Of a stretch of 64,000 nt of DNA, positions 7,931 to 16,789 are shown one piece after another. Source of the stretch: Actinotalea alkalitolerans (GTDB lineage: Bacteria; Actinomycetota; Actinomycetes; Actinomycetales; Cellulomonadaceae); NCBI RefSeq assembly GCF_023369855.1, contig NZ_JAMBPP010000011.1:1-64000 (forward strand), read 5' to 3'. The notes under the pieces were generated by a model. That model was not told where the DNA came from. It did not search any database and saw only the letters and a program-made list of their open reading frames with translations. The first letter of the stretch is position 1. Each line of letters opens with the position of its first letter. A program made the position numbers and the translations under genes.

Positions 7931-8973
7931 TTGAGACGCTCCCAGTAGCTCGGGCCGACCGGTTCGTGGAAGTCGCTCTGCGCGACGAGGTACCCCGCGT
8001 CGTCCACGGTGATCGGCAGCTGCGGCAGGGCGCGGCTGGCCGGCCCGAAGACAACCTTGGCGCCGTCCGCCATGTCGAAGGTCGACTGGTGGCAGGGGCA
8101 CAGGAGGTGGTGCGTCTGCTGCTCGTAGAGGGCCACCGGGCAGCCGACGTGGGTGCAGACCTTGGAGTAGGCGACGATCCCCTCGTGGGACCAGTCACGG
8201 CGCTCGTCGGACTCGACGAGATCCTGGGGGTCGAGGCGTACCAGCAGGACGATGGCCTTGGCCTTCTCCTCGATCCAGTGGTCGGACTCGCGCAGGTCCT
8301 CGGGGATGACGTGGTAGACCGACCCGATCGTCACGTCCGCCGCCCGGATCGGCGTGCCGGAGGGGTCACGCGCCAGGCGCGTGCCGGACCGCCACATCGT
8401 GTGACGGAACTTCGAGACGTCCCAGTCGCCGCCGAGCTGGCCGATCAGGGGAACGGCGATGCTCAGCGGGGCCAGTGCGACGGCGGAGACCACCGCGCCC
8501 TTGAGCAGGCCCCGCCGGCCGATCCCGGAGTCCTGCGCGCCGTCGGACAGGGCCTGGAGGGCTCCTGCCCGGACCTCGGCGTCGCTGCGCTGGGGGTGGC
8601 GGGCCTCAGCCTGCTCGTGGTCGGACATGAGCGTCTTGGCCCAGTGGACCGCCGCGGCACCGATGCCGAACATGCCCAGGAACAGCCCGATGCCCAAGAG
8701 CATGTTGGCCGTGCGCATGCTCTCGATCGACGGGTCGTGCGGGTAGACGAAGTAGGTGACGATGACGCCGATGGTGCCCAGGATCGAGACCCCGAAGAGT
8801 GCGACGACCTGTCGCTCGGCGCGCTTGTCGGCGGCCGGCTCGGAGTCTGCTCGGCGGGGCTGGTGAGGCGGCAGACCCGGGTTCTCGAAGCGCTCGGGGA
8901 CGTCACCTCGTGCGGAGACGGCGCCGGTCGCCGCAGGGACGGTGAGGTCCGACGAGGGGCGGTCGTTGCTCAT
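7927..8973 (-). CDS. qcrA: Rieske iron-sulfur subunit of cytochrome bc1
   Basis: This 348-residue protein carries the [2Fe-2S] cluster that passes electrons from quinol to the diheme cytochrome. Cluster ligands are Cys273 and His275 (CTHVGC, with Cys278) and Cys292 and His295 (CPCHQS, with Cys294); Cys278 and Cys294 form the structural disulfide. The actinobacterial form has three membrane helices, here about 55-77, 89-110 and 155-178, and the third is preceded by a twin-arginine-like GRRGLLKG for Tat export of the folded cluster domain. The start overlaps the qcrC stop by four bases and the stop overlaps the qcrB start. Confidence 0.95.
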   Translation of the reverse strand: MSNDRPSSDLTVPAATGAVSARGDVPERFENPGLPPHQPRRADSEPAADKRAERQVVALFGVSILGTIGVIVTYFVYPHDPSIESMRTANMLLGIGLFLGMFGIGAAAVHWAKTLMSDHEQAEARHPQRSDAEVRAGALQALSDGAQDSGIGRRGLLKGAVVSAVALAPLSIAVPLIGQLGGDWDVSKFRHTMWRSGTRLARDPSGTPIRAADVTIGSVYHVIPEDLRESDHWIEEKAKAIVLLVRLDPQDLVESDERRDWSHEGIVAYSKVCTHVGCPVALYEQQTHHLLCPCHQSTFDMADGAKVVFGPASRALPQLPITVDDAGYLVAQSDFHEPVGPSYWERLK

Positions 8974-9749
8974 GAGGACTTCGCTCCGATCCAGACGGCA
9001 CAGGCGATGAGCAGACCGATCCCGACGACCCAGGCCCACAGGCCCTCGGCGACGGGTCCGATCGAGCCCAGCTCGGCGCCGCCGGCTGCCCCGCGCTCCT
9101 GCTCGGCGAGGAAGGCGATGATGTCGCGCTTCTCCTCGGGGTTGAGGTTGGCGTCGTTGAAGACCGGCATCGACTGCGGGCCCGTGGTCATCGCCTCGTA
9201 GATGTGACGCGGCTCGACGCCCTCGAGGGTCGGGGCGTACTTGCCCTCGGTCAGAGCACCGCCCTTGCCTGCCGCGCCGTGGCACATCGCGCAGTTCGTG
9301 CGGAACAGGACCATGCCGTTGGCCGCGTCCCCGAGCTCCGGGTCCACCTGCTCGGCGGTCGGGATCGCAGGACCGGGGGCGAGGGAGGCGACGTAGGCGG
9401 CGAGCTGACGGACCTGCTCGTCGTCGAACTGCGGGGGCTTGGCCGGGGCCTGCGGGCTGTTCATCTGCATCGGCATGCGGCCGGTGGCTACCTGGAAGTC
9501 GACCGAGGCGGCGCCGACACCGATGAGCGAGGGCGCCTCCGCCCGTCCTGCTGCGTCCGGCCCGTGGCAGGTCGCGCAGTTCGCCTGGAACAGCCGGGAG
9601 CCGATCTCGACGTCGCTGGCGCTCGGGGTCTGCGCGCTGCTCGCGCTCGGGGCGAAGGCGGCGTAGAGCCCGCCCGTCACGAGCAGCGCCAGCGCGAGCA
9701 GGACGACCGGGGCGAACCGGTGGTTCCGGCGGGCGGCGATTGCCTTCAC
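8970..9749 (-). CDS. qcrC: Diheme cytochrome c subunit of cytochrome bc1
   Basis: This 259-residue protein replaces both cytochrome c1 and soluble cytochrome c in actinobacteria, wiring bc1 directly to aa3. It has an N-terminal membrane or signal segment (about 13-32), two c-type heme motifs CATCH (58-62) and CAMCH (153-157), and a C-terminal helix (about 234-255). Met residues in RMPMQM and MPVFND are candidate sixth ligands. Translation starts at a GTG (9749). The ORF ends in an ATGA overlap with qcrA. A 111-bp gap separates it from ctaE upstream, so both may lie on one transcript. Confidence 0.95.
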   Translation of the reverse strand: MKAIAARRNHRFAPVVLLALALLVTGGLYAAFAPSASSAQTPSASDVEIGSRLFQANCATCHGPDAAGRAEAPSLIGVGAASVDFQVATGRMPMQMNSPQAPAKPPQFDDEQVRQLAAYVASLAPGPAIPTAEQVDPELGDAANGMVLFRTNCAMCHGAAGKGGALTEGKYAPTLEGVEPRHIYEAMTTGPQSMPVFNDANLNPEEKRDIIAFLAEQERGAAGGAELGSIGPVAEGLWAWVVGIGLLIACAVWIGAKSS

Positions 9750-9860
9750 GAAGAGGTCCTCATCTCGATGGTGCTGACGTCCGCTGCGGTGCGGGAGGGT
9801 CGGTCTGCCGGCTGCTGCGGCGACTGCGGGTCCGGGGCTCTCACGGGGTGTCCCGGGTGC

Positions 9861-10499
9861 TCACCGGATGAGGTAGATCGCGCCGAAGAGGGCGATCCAC
9901 ACGACGTCGACGAAGTGCCAGTAGTACGAGACGACGATCGCCGTCGTGGCCTCGTGGTGGCCGAAGCGCTTGGCCGAGAAGGAGCGGCCGAGCAGGAAGA
10001 GGAAGGCGAGGAGCCCGCCGACCACGTGCAGGCCGTGGAAGCCGGTGGTCAGGTAGAAGACCGACCCGTAGGGGCTCGAGGAGATCGTCAGGCCGTGCTC
10101 GACGAGCTCGGCGTACTCGAACACCTGGCCGCCGATGAAGATCGAGCCCATGACGAACGTCGTGGTCATCCACTCGTTCATGCCCCAGCGGTTCACCTGC
10201 CACAGCGAGCCGGTCCGTACCGGCTGGAACCGCTCGGCGGCCCACACCCCCATCTGGCAGGTCACCGAGCTCAGCACCAGGATCGTGGTGTTGACCACCG
10301 CGAACGTGAGGTTGAGCTTGGCGGTCTCCTCGGGCCAGATCTCGGGCACCGTCGCCCGGATCGTGAAGTACATGGCGAAGAGCCCGGCGAAGAACATGAG
10401 CTCGCTCGCGAGCCACACGATCGTGCCGACCGACACCGGGTTGGGGCGGTTGACGCTCAGGTGTGGTTGCGTTCTGGGGGCAGCCGTTGCGGTTGACAC
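9861..10499 (-). CDS. ctaE: Cytochrome c oxidase subunit III
   Basis: This 212-residue protein has five membrane helices, the short actinobacterial form of subunit III (the first two helices of the seven-helix type are missing). Family motifs include [17 protein letters not shown] and the C-terminal [15 protein letters not shown]. It stabilises subunit I and the proton pathway. The GTG at 10499 has a CATAAT hexamer six bases upstream (10506-10511 on the minus strand) and no RBS, so the transcript may be leaderless. It heads the reverse-strand run ctaE-qcrC-qcrA-qcrB, as in M. tuberculosis. Confidence 0.94.
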   Translation of the reverse strand: MSTATAAPRTQPHLSVNRPNPVSVGTIVWLASELMFFAGLFAMYFTIRATVPEIWPEETAKLNLTFAVVNTTILVLSSVTCQMGVWAAERFQPVRTGSLWQVNRWGMNEWMTTTFVMGSIFIGGQVFEYAELVEHGLTISSSPYGSVFYLTTGFHGLHVVGGLLAFLFLLGRSFSAKRFGHHEATTAIVVSYYWHFVDVVWIALFGAIYLIR

Positions 10500-10677
10500 C
10501 TTGTCATTATGGCTGAATCTCCGGCGGAATGGGTCCAAGGGCCTAGGTCGAGTCTGTGACATGGGCCGCATCGGCGGGCGGATCGGTCCGCACGGGTCGT
10601 CCGTGCCAAGATGCGTGGTGGCGTACGTGGCCTGGTGCGATGGTCTCCAGGCGTCCCGAAGACTGAGCGAGGCGACG

Positions 10678-11124
10678 ATGAGCACGACCGAAGCGCACGA
10701 CGAGTGGGCCGTCGAGGACGAGGACCGCGCCACCGCGCTGCGGGTCCTGCTCTACAGCAGCCACCTGCGCACCCGCGAGGCCGTGATGCTCGCGGTGGGT
10801 CGTCGGGTCGGCAAGGACCTCCCGCCGGTGGAGTGGGTCGAGGCTGCGACCGCCGATGCCGTCGTGACGATGGTCGACGCAGGGGGCTTCGACCTCCTGG
10901 TGCTGGACGGGGAGGCCGGCAAGGCCGGTGGCATGGGGGTGTGCCGGCAGCTCAAGGACGAGATCTTCGACTGCCCACCGGTGCTCGTGCTGATCGGGCG
11001 TCCGCAGGACGCGTGGCTGGCCTCGTGGTCCCAGGCGGACGCCGTGGTGTCTCACCCCCTCGACCCGGTGGTGCTCCACGAGGCCGTGCTCGGGCTGCTG
11101 CGGACCGCTGCCGCCCGCGGATGA
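10678..11124 (+). CDS. Degenerate response-regulator receiver-like protein
   Basis: This 148-residue protein has the alternating pattern of a CheY-type receiver: LRVLLYSSH, then [31 protein letters not shown] and [10 protein letters not shown]. Asp77 is at the phospho-acceptor position, but the acidic pair of strand 1 is Ser27-Ser28, the Thr/Ser switch is Gly107, and the conserved Lys is His126. It therefore probably cannot be phosphorylated in the usual way and may act as a protein-interaction module. There is no output domain. Its stop overlaps the trpD start as ATGA, so it is co-translated with trpD; it is divergent from ctaE. The role is unknown. Confidence 0.75.
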   Translation: MSTTEAHDEWAVEDEDRATALRVLLYSSHLRTREAVMLAVGRRVGKDLPPVEWVEAATADAVVTMVDAGGFDLLVLDGEAGKAGGMGVCRQLKDEIFDCPPVLVLIGRPQDAWLASWSQADAVVSHPLDPVVLHEAVLGLLRTAAARG

Positions 11125-12167
11125 GCGGTCAGTCCTGGCCCGCGCTGCTGACCCGCCTGATCGGCGGGGAGGACCTCGACCTGGAGGCGACCCGCTGGGC
11201 CATGGGGCAGGTCATGCGGGGCGAGGCGAGCCCCGTGCAGCTCGCCGGCTTCCTGGTCGCGCTGCGGGCCAAGGGTGAGACGGTCACCGAGCTCTCAGGG
11301 CTGGTCGAGGAGATGCTCGCGCACGCGCACCGGATCGCGGTACCCGGTCGTTGTGTGGACATCGTGGGAACGGGCGGCGACCGCGCCCACACGGTCAACA
11401 TCTCCACGATGGCCTCGCTCGTGGTGGCAGGTTCGGGGCTGCGCGTGGTCAAGCACGGCAACCGCGCGGCGTCGTCGTCGACCGGCACGGCGGACGTGCT
11501 CGAGGCGCTGGGCCTGCGACTCGACCACGGTCCCGATCGGGTCGCGGAGCTGGCTCAGGAGGTGGGCATCACCTTCTGCTTCGCCCAGGTCTTCCATCCG
11601 GCGATGCGTCACGCCGGTGCCGTCCGGCGCGATCTCGGTGTCGCCACCGCCTTCAACTTCCTGGGCCCGCTGACCAACCCGGCGCAGCCGGCCGCAGCAG
11701 CGATCGGCGTGGCGGACCTGCGGATGGCCCCGCTCATGGCCGGCGTGCTCGCGGCGCGGGGGGTGAGCGCCCTCGTCTTCCGCGGGGAGGACGGGCTCGA
11801 CGAGCTTGCCGCCACGAGCAGGTCGCGGGTGTGGTGGGTGCACGACGGCGTGGTCTCCGAGCACCTGCTCGACGCCGTGACCGACCTCGGGCTCGCGCCG
11901 ATCGCGGTCGAACAGCTCCGCGGCGGGGACGCGGCGACCAACGCCCAGGTGGTGCGCGACCTCCTCGCCGGGACCCCGGGGCCGGTTCGCGAGACGGTGC
12001 TGCTCAACGCAGCGGCCGCCCTCGTGGCGGACGGGACCCTGGACGGCGTGGGTACCGGTGACCTGGTCGCGCGGATGAGCGCAGGCCTGGAGATCGCAGC
12101 AGGCGCTGTGGACTCCGGGGCCGCCGCCGACGTGCTGGACCGCTGGATCGGCGCCTCGCGCAGCTGA
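11121..12167 (+). CDS. trpD: Anthranilate phosphoribosyltransferase
   Basis: TrpD joins anthranilate and PRPP in tryptophan synthesis. The 348-residue protein shows the PRPP and anthranilate sites: [40 protein letters not shown] and [10 protein letters not shown], with [11 protein letters not shown] close by. Start ATG 11121 overlaps the preceding receiver-like gene by four bases. It is away from other trp genes, as in M. tuberculosis (Rv2192c beside ctaE), so this is an inherited arrangement rather than a displaced copy. The length is normal. Confidence 0.95.
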   Translation: MSGQSWPALLTRLIGGEDLDLEATRWAMGQVMRGEASPVQLAGFLVALRAKGETVTELSGLVEEMLAHAHRIAVPGRCVDIVGTGGDRAHTVNISTMASLVVAGSGLRVVKHGNRAASSSTGTADVLEALGLRLDHGPDRVAELAQEVGITFCFAQVFHPAMRHAGAVRRDLGVATAFNFLGPLTNPAQPAAAAIGVADLRMAPLMAGVLAARGVSALVFRGEDGLDELAATSRSRVWWVHDGVVSEHLLDAVTDLGLAPIAVEQLRGGDAATNAQVVRDLLAGTPGPVRETVLLNAAAALVADGTLDGVGTGDLVARMSAGLEIAAGAVDSGAAADVLDRWIGASRS

Positions 12168-12203
12168 CGGCCTGCACGGCCCGTACAGCACCGGCCGGGG
12201 GAG

Positions 12204-12485
12204 TCAGCCTTCCAGGCCCAGGGCGAACGCCTGGTCGAGGTCACCCGAGGAGTAGGCGCGGAAGGCGATGTAGGTCCGGGTGCGCAGCACCCCGTCAACC
12301 TTGCTCACCTGGTCGGCGATGACATCGGCCAGGCGGTCGTGCTCGCGGACGCGCACCATGGCCACGAGGTCGACCTCGCCGGTGACGCTGTAGACCTCGC
12401 TCACGCCGGGGATCTCCGCGACCTGTGCGGCGATCTCAGGGATGCGTGCGGCGTCGGTGTCGATCAGGACGATCGCGGTGATCAT
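12204..12485 (-). CDS. Stand-alone Lrp/AsnC ligand-binding (RAM) domain protein
   Basis: This 93-residue protein matches the C-terminal effector-binding domain of Lrp/AsnC regulators and has no DNA-binding helix-turn-helix. The sequence begins MITAIVLIDTDAARIPEIAAQVAEIPGV, with the typical alternating strands and the GEVDLVAMVRV core. Such stand-alone domains usually form dimers or octamers and may sense amino acids. It has a good RBS (GAGGA, 5-9 bases before ATG 12485). It converges with trpD across 36 bases. A link to tryptophan or other amino acids is possible but not shown. Confidence 0.88.
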   Translation of the reverse strand: MITAIVLIDTDAARIPEIAAQVAEIPGVSEVYSVTGEVDLVAMVRVREHDRLADVIADQVSKVDGVLRTRTYIAFRAYSSGDLDQAFALGLEG

Positions 12486-12519
12486 GAGGATCCTCTCGGT
12501 GCTGTCGGGTCGGTCACCA

Positions 12520-14397
12520 TCATGCCGCGCTGCCTTCGGCAGCCCGCCGCGGTGGGCGCGGATCGGTCGTTGACCTCTGGGCGGCCATCGCGGCTGCGAC
12601 CGCGGACTGCGTCCGATCACCTCCACGAAACGCCTCTGCGCCGCGGACCGGGCAGGCCCACCCCGGCCCGACCTCGATCAGCCGTACCCCGGGCTCCTCG
12701 AGCCAGGTCAGGACGAGGTCGGTCTCCTCGGGGTGGGCAGCGGAGGACGGCAGGCAGGGCGCGGCGACGTGCTCGGCGGTCGCCTGCAGGGACTCCACCA
12801 CGGGGCGCGGGTCGAGCCCGGGCGCGGTGGTCGCGGTCGCAGCGAGCCTGCCGTGCCGCACGACGACGATCTCCCAGCCACCCGATGCCGCACGACGGGC
12901 CGCGACGAGCTCCGGCTGGGCGGCGATCCTGCCCGAGCGCTGGGCCCGGCCCGCCGAGCGCAGGAAGGCCGTGAGCCGGTCACGCCACGCGGCGGCCTCC
13001 TCGAACCTCTCCTGGGCGGTCAGCGCGGCGATGCGGCCGGCGACCTCGTCCACGACGGGTCCAGGGTCTCGGGTCATCACGTCCCGGACGGCTGCGGTCA
13101 CCTCGGCGTAGGAGTCGCGCGACTGCCCACTCACCACGCAGGGCGCCCCGCAGCGGCCGATCCCCGCGAGCGCGCACGCGCCGGAACCCGGGGCAGGGAC
13201 CAGAGGCAGCCGTCGGTTGCACTGCCGTACCCGGAACGTCGCCTCGAGGGCCTCGACGGCCTGCTGGGCCGCGAGCCTGCTCGGGAAAGGACCGAGGTGG
13301 GCGTCCGCCTCGTGCGAGCCCCGCCCGCCGTCGGGCCGAACCTCGCGGACCACCGACAGCCGTGGATAGGGCTCGTGGGTGAGCCTGACCCAGGGCATCC
13401 GCTCGGGGAAGCGTGAGCGCCGGTTGTAGCGGGGGGCGTGCTCGGCGATCAGTCGCAGCTCTCGGACCCGCGCCTCGAGGACCGTGCCGCACACGATGGG
13501 CACGACCTCCTCGGCGAGGCCGACCATCTCGTCCATGCGGCGTCGGTGCTCAGCAGCGGTGAAGTAGCTGCGCACCCTCGTGCGGATCGACGTCGAGGTC
13601 CCGACGTAGAGCACCTCGCCGCGCGCGTCGCGGAACTGGTAGACGCCGGGCGCGTCGGGGAGCCCGTCGGCCAGGTGGCGCTTGCGTCGTCTGGCCGGGG
13701 GTACGGCGTCGGTCGCGGTGGCGAGGTCCTCGAGGTGGGTGATCCCGAGCGGACCCAGACGGCCCAGCAGGGCGTGCAGGACGTCCACCGTCGCGCGCGC
13801 GTCCGAGAGCGCCCGGTGGTCGGGCGTGACCGTGGCGCGGAAGAACGCGGCGAGGGTGCCGAGCTTGTGGTTGGGCACCTCGTCGCGCGTGACCGCACGG
13901 CGGGCCAGGGCGACGGTGTCGAGCACCTGGAACGGGGGCCAGTCGTACCCCTGGGCCGCGGCGGCAGCCTTGAGGAAGCCCACGTCGAACGATGCGTTGT
14001 GCGCCACGAGCACCGAGCCGCGGGCGAACTCGAGAAAGGCGGGCAGGACGACCTCGATCCCGGGGGCGTCACGGACCATCGAGGTGGTGATGCCGGTCAG
14101 GGTCGCGATGAACGCGGGGACGGGGCACCCCGGGTCGACGAGGCTCTGCAGCTCCCCGAGCACCTCGCCGCCGCGGACCTTCACCGCGCCGATCTCGGTG
14201 ATGGCCGAGGTCGCGGGTGACCCGCCCGTGGTCTCCAGGTCGACCACGACGAAGATCACCTCCGAGAGCGGTGTGCCGATCTCGTCGAGGGTGAGCTGGA
14301 TGCCGCGCTCCACGGGTCCGGTGATCACGCCTGCGTGGTCGGCGCTCCCGTCCGCGGCGGGTCGGGCGCCGTGCGTGCTGGCGGTGGGGCGAGGCAT
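12520..14397 (-). CDS. DEDD 3'-5' exonuclease / GIY-YIG endonuclease fusion (Cho/UvrC-N like)
   Basis: This 625-residue protein has an N-terminal DnaQ-type exonuclease (about 47-215): VVDLETTG holds the first Asp/Glu pair, VAHNASFDVGFL the second Asp, and HRALSDARATVDV the final His/Asp. It is joined to a GIY-YIG nuclease like the UvrC N-terminus, starting PGVYQFRD and VLYVGTSTSIRTRV (about 250-275), followed by a UvrC-like region with CALAGIGRCGAPC. No UvrC C-terminal RNase H or HhH domain is seen. It is the Rv2191 type, likely in DNA repair or processing. The ATG at 14397 (MPRPT) is chosen; an in-frame upstream start at 14427 adds ten residues. Confidence 0.88.
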   Translation of the reverse strand: MPRPTASTHGARPAADGSADHAGVITGPVERGIQLTLDEIGTPLSEVIFVVVDLETTGGSPATSAITEIGAVKVRGGEVLGELQSLVDPGCPVPAFIATLTGITTSMVRDAPGIEVVLPAFLEFARGSVLVAHNASFDVGFLKAAAAAQGYDWPPFQVLDTVALARRAVTRDEVPNHKLGTLAAFFRATVTPDHRALSDARATVDVLHALLGRLGPLGITHLEDLATATDAVPPARRRKRHLADGLPDAPGVYQFRDARGEVLYVGTSTSIRTRVRSYFTAAEHRRRMDEMVGLAEEVVPIVCGTVLEARVRELRLIAEHAPRYNRRSRFPERMPWVRLTHEPYPRLSVVREVRPDGGRGSHEADAHLGPFPSRLAAQQAVEALEATFRVRQCNRRLPLVPAPGSGACALAGIGRCGAPCVVSGQSRDSYAEVTAAVRDVMTRDPGPVVDEVAGRIAALTAQERFEEAAAWRDRLTAFLRSAGRAQRSGRIAAQPELVAARRAASGGWEIVVVRHGRLAATATTAPGLDPRPVVESLQATAEHVAAPCLPSSAAHPEETDLVLTWLEEPGVRLIEVGPGWACPVRGAEAFRGGDRTQSAVAAAMAAQRSTTDPRPPRRAAEGSAA

Positions 14398-14534
14398 GGC
14401 GGCGACGGTAGCCCGGACCGCCGACACGAACCGGGAGGCGCGAGGGTCGGGGGCGGCGCCGCTGCGTACCGAGCGAGCCCGACGCCGCGACCGTGCCGGC
14501 GGGCGTGTCGGTGCCCCCGCCTAGCGTGACCGTC

Positions 14535-14750
14535 ATGATGATCGACTGTGGTACCTGCACCGTGCGGGGTGACGCCTGCACCGACTGCGTCGTGACGTTC
14601 CTGACCATCGAGGTCCGCGACCGCTCGGCTCCCGGCAGCCCCGTGGCACCGAGCGCCGCGGTCGACCTCGACGCCGCCGAGCAGGGGGCGATCGACGTGC
14701 TGGCCCGGTCGGGCCTGGTCCCACCCCTGCGGCTGGTGCGCGCCGTCTGA
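14535..14750 (+). CDS. Small conserved Cys-rich protein
   Basis: This 71-residue protein begins MMIDCGTCTVRGDACTDC, giving four cysteines in a Cx2C-x6-Cx2C arrangement that could bind a metal such as zinc. It ends in GLVPPLRLVRAV. Similar short proteins occur in many actinobacteria next to NlpC/DEDD nuclease and FadD15 genes, as far as I recall; no function is known to me. TAGCGT at 14522-14527 lies seven bases before the ATG with no RBS, so the transcript is probably leaderless. It is divergent from the DEDD gene and convergent with the acyl-CoA ligase. Confidence 0.75.
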   Translation: MMIDCGTCTVRGDACTDCVVTFLTIEVRDRSAPGSPVAPSAAVDLDAAEQGAIDVLARSGLVPPLRLVRAV

Positions 14751-14792
14751 CGTGCCGGAAGGCACTGCGACGCGCACCGGGCGCAGCGAGGG

Positions 14793-16613
14793 TCAGGCGT
14801 TGGCGCCCTGCGGGGCAGTCCCTGCGTAGAGGGCCTCGATCTCGGTGTCGAAGTCGTTCAGCACCTTCGAGCGCTTCACCTTCATCGACGGGGTGAGGTA
14901 GTCGTTCTCGATCGCGAAGTCGATGTCGAGCACCGAGAACTTGCGGATGGACTCCGCCCGGGAGACCGCTTTGTTCGTGCGCTCGACAGCGCGGTCGATC
15001 GCGGCCCGCACCTCGGGATGCTTGGCAGCGGTCGCGACGTCCATCTCAGGCAGGCCGTGGGTCGAGAGCCATCCGGGCAGCGCCTCGGCATCGAGGGTGA
15101 TGAGCGCGCCGATGAACGGCTTCTGGTCACCGACGACGACGACCTGGCTGACCACTGGGTGGCCTCGCAGACGGTCCTCGAGCACGGCCGGGGCGACGTT
15201 CTTGCCCCCCGCCGTCACGATGATCTCCTTCTTGCGGCCGGTGATCCGCAGGAAGCCGTCCTCGTCGAGCGACCCCAGGTCGCCGGTGCGGAACCAGCCG
15301 TCCTCGAAGGACTCCGCGGTCGCCTCCGGGTTGTTGTGGTAACCCCGGAAGACGTGCGGGCCCTGGACCAGGATCTCGCCGTCGGCAGCAACCTTGGCAG
15401 CGGTGCCGGGCAGGGGCGGACCGACCGTGCCGATCTTGGTCGCGTCGGGTCGGCTCACGGACGTGGGTGCCGTGGTCTCGGTGAGCCCGTAGCCCTCGAG
15501 GACGTTGAGGCCGACGCCCCGGTAGAAGTGGCCGAGCCGCTCGCCGAGCGGTGCCCCACCGGAGATCGCCCACTCGGCGTGCCCGCCGAGCGCCTTGCGG
15601 ATCTTGGACAGGACCAGGACGTCGGCGACCTTGTGCTGGAGCTTGAGCCAGGGGCTCGGGCCACGGGGCGTGTCCAGCGCCCGCGAGTAGACGATCGCCG
15701 TCTTCGCCGCGCGCTGGAAGATCCCACGCTTGCCGCCCGCGGCGGCCTTCTGCTCCGAGGAGTTGTAGACCTTCTCGAAGACCCGCGGCACCGAGAGGAT
15801 GAACGTGGGCTGGAAGGTGCCCAGGTCGGCCACCAGGTTCTTGGTGTCGGGGGTGTGCCCCAGAACGGCACCGGCCGGCACGATGAGCACCTCGATGAAG
15901 CGTGCGAAGACGTGCGCCAGCGGCATGAAGAGCAGGGTGCGTGAGCCGGGTGGGCACACGACCCCGAGCCCCGCGACGGCCTCGCGGGAGAGCACCACGA
16001 AGTTGCCGTGCGTGAGCTCGGCCCCCTTGGGGCGGCCCGTGGTTCCCGAGGTGTAGATGATCGTCGCGACGTCCTGGAGCGTGGCCAGGCCGCGTCGCCG
16101 GACGATCTCGGCGTCATCGACCCCCGCGCCGGCGGTCACCAGCGCGTCGATCGCACCGTCGTCGAGCCGCAGGACCGTCTCGAGCCGGGGGGCGGCTGCC
16201 CTGACCTCCGCGACGGTGGCCTCGATCTCGGCCGTCTCGACCACCAGGAGGCGGACGTCGGCGTCGGTCAGGATCCACTCGACCTGCTCGGCCGACGACG
16301 TCTCGTACAGCGGGACGGGGATGGCCCCGGCCGCCCAGGCCGCGAAGTCGAGCAGCGTCCACTCGTAGCGGGTCCGGCTCATGATGCCGACGTGGTCCCC
16401 GGGTTCGATGCCCAGGGCGACCAGACCCTTGGCCACGGCCACGACCTCGGCGTCGAAAGCTCGGGCACTGATCGGGATCCAGGGTCCGTCAGGTGTCGTC
16501 TTGTGCTCGATGATCGAGCCGTCGGGATCAGCCGCGACACGCTGCGCGAGCAACGCGTTGAGGTTGTCCGACGGGTCGACGTCGACGAGGGAGGGGGATC
16601 GGAACTCGTCCAT
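14793..16613 (-). CDS. Long-chain fatty-acid--CoA ligase (FadD15 type)
   Basis: This 606-residue AMP-forming enzyme activates fatty acids to acyl-CoA through an acyl-adenylate. The P-loop motif is TIIYTSGTTGRPKGAELTHGN (about 185-205). The adenylate motif is GYGLTETTAPTSV, the hinge is DGWFRTGDLGSLDEDGFLRITGRKKEIIVTAGGKNV, and the late catalytic Lys is near the C-terminus (MKVKRSKVL). There is no signal or membrane segment. Position and length match M. tuberculosis fadD15 (Rv2187). The ATG at 16613 has GGAG upstream. It is divergent from glucokinase across a 176-bp region with TANNNT candidates on both strands (TAGCCT at 16687-16692 region for the plus strand). Confidence 0.92.
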   Translation of the reverse strand: MDEFRSPSLVDVDPSDNLNALLAQRVAADPDGSIIEHKTTPDGPWIPISARAFDAEVVAVAKGLVALGIEPGDHVGIMSRTRYEWTLLDFAAWAAGAIPVPLYETSSAEQVEWILTDADVRLLVVETAEIEATVAEVRAAAPRLETVLRLDDGAIDALVTAGAGVDDAEIVRRRGLATLQDVATIIYTSGTTGRPKGAELTHGNFVVLSREAVAGLGVVCPPGSRTLLFMPLAHVFARFIEVLIVPAGAVLGHTPDTKNLVADLGTFQPTFILSVPRVFEKVYNSSEQKAAAGGKRGIFQRAAKTAIVYSRALDTPRGPSPWLKLQHKVADVLVLSKIRKALGGHAEWAISGGAPLGERLGHFYRGVGLNVLEGYGLTETTAPTSVSRPDATKIGTVGPPLPGTAAKVAADGEILVQGPHVFRGYHNNPEATAESFEDGWFRTGDLGSLDEDGFLRITGRKKEIIVTAGGKNVAPAVLEDRLRGHPVVSQVVVVGDQKPFIGALITLDAEALPGWLSTHGLPEMDVATAAKHPEVRAAIDRAVERTNKAVSRAESIRKFSVLDIDFAIENDYLTPSMKVKRSKVLNDFDTEIEALYAGTAPQGANA

Positions 16614-16789
16614 GCTGGCTCCATTGGCAGACGGATGTTTCCCCCGACCCTACCTACTCCGACCGTCCCGGTCGTGCACGCCCGGAGATCTGTAGCCTGC
16701 ACGGGGACGTCCGTGGCCCGGAACCACGGCTCCCACCCGGGACCTCACCGAGGCCCGGGCACCACCAGCCTCGGTCAGCAAGGACGGAC

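Noticed and set aside
12168-12203. A terminator between trpD and the Lrp-domain gene
   Set aside because: The 36 bases contain only short GGCC/CCGG palindromes; no convincing stem.
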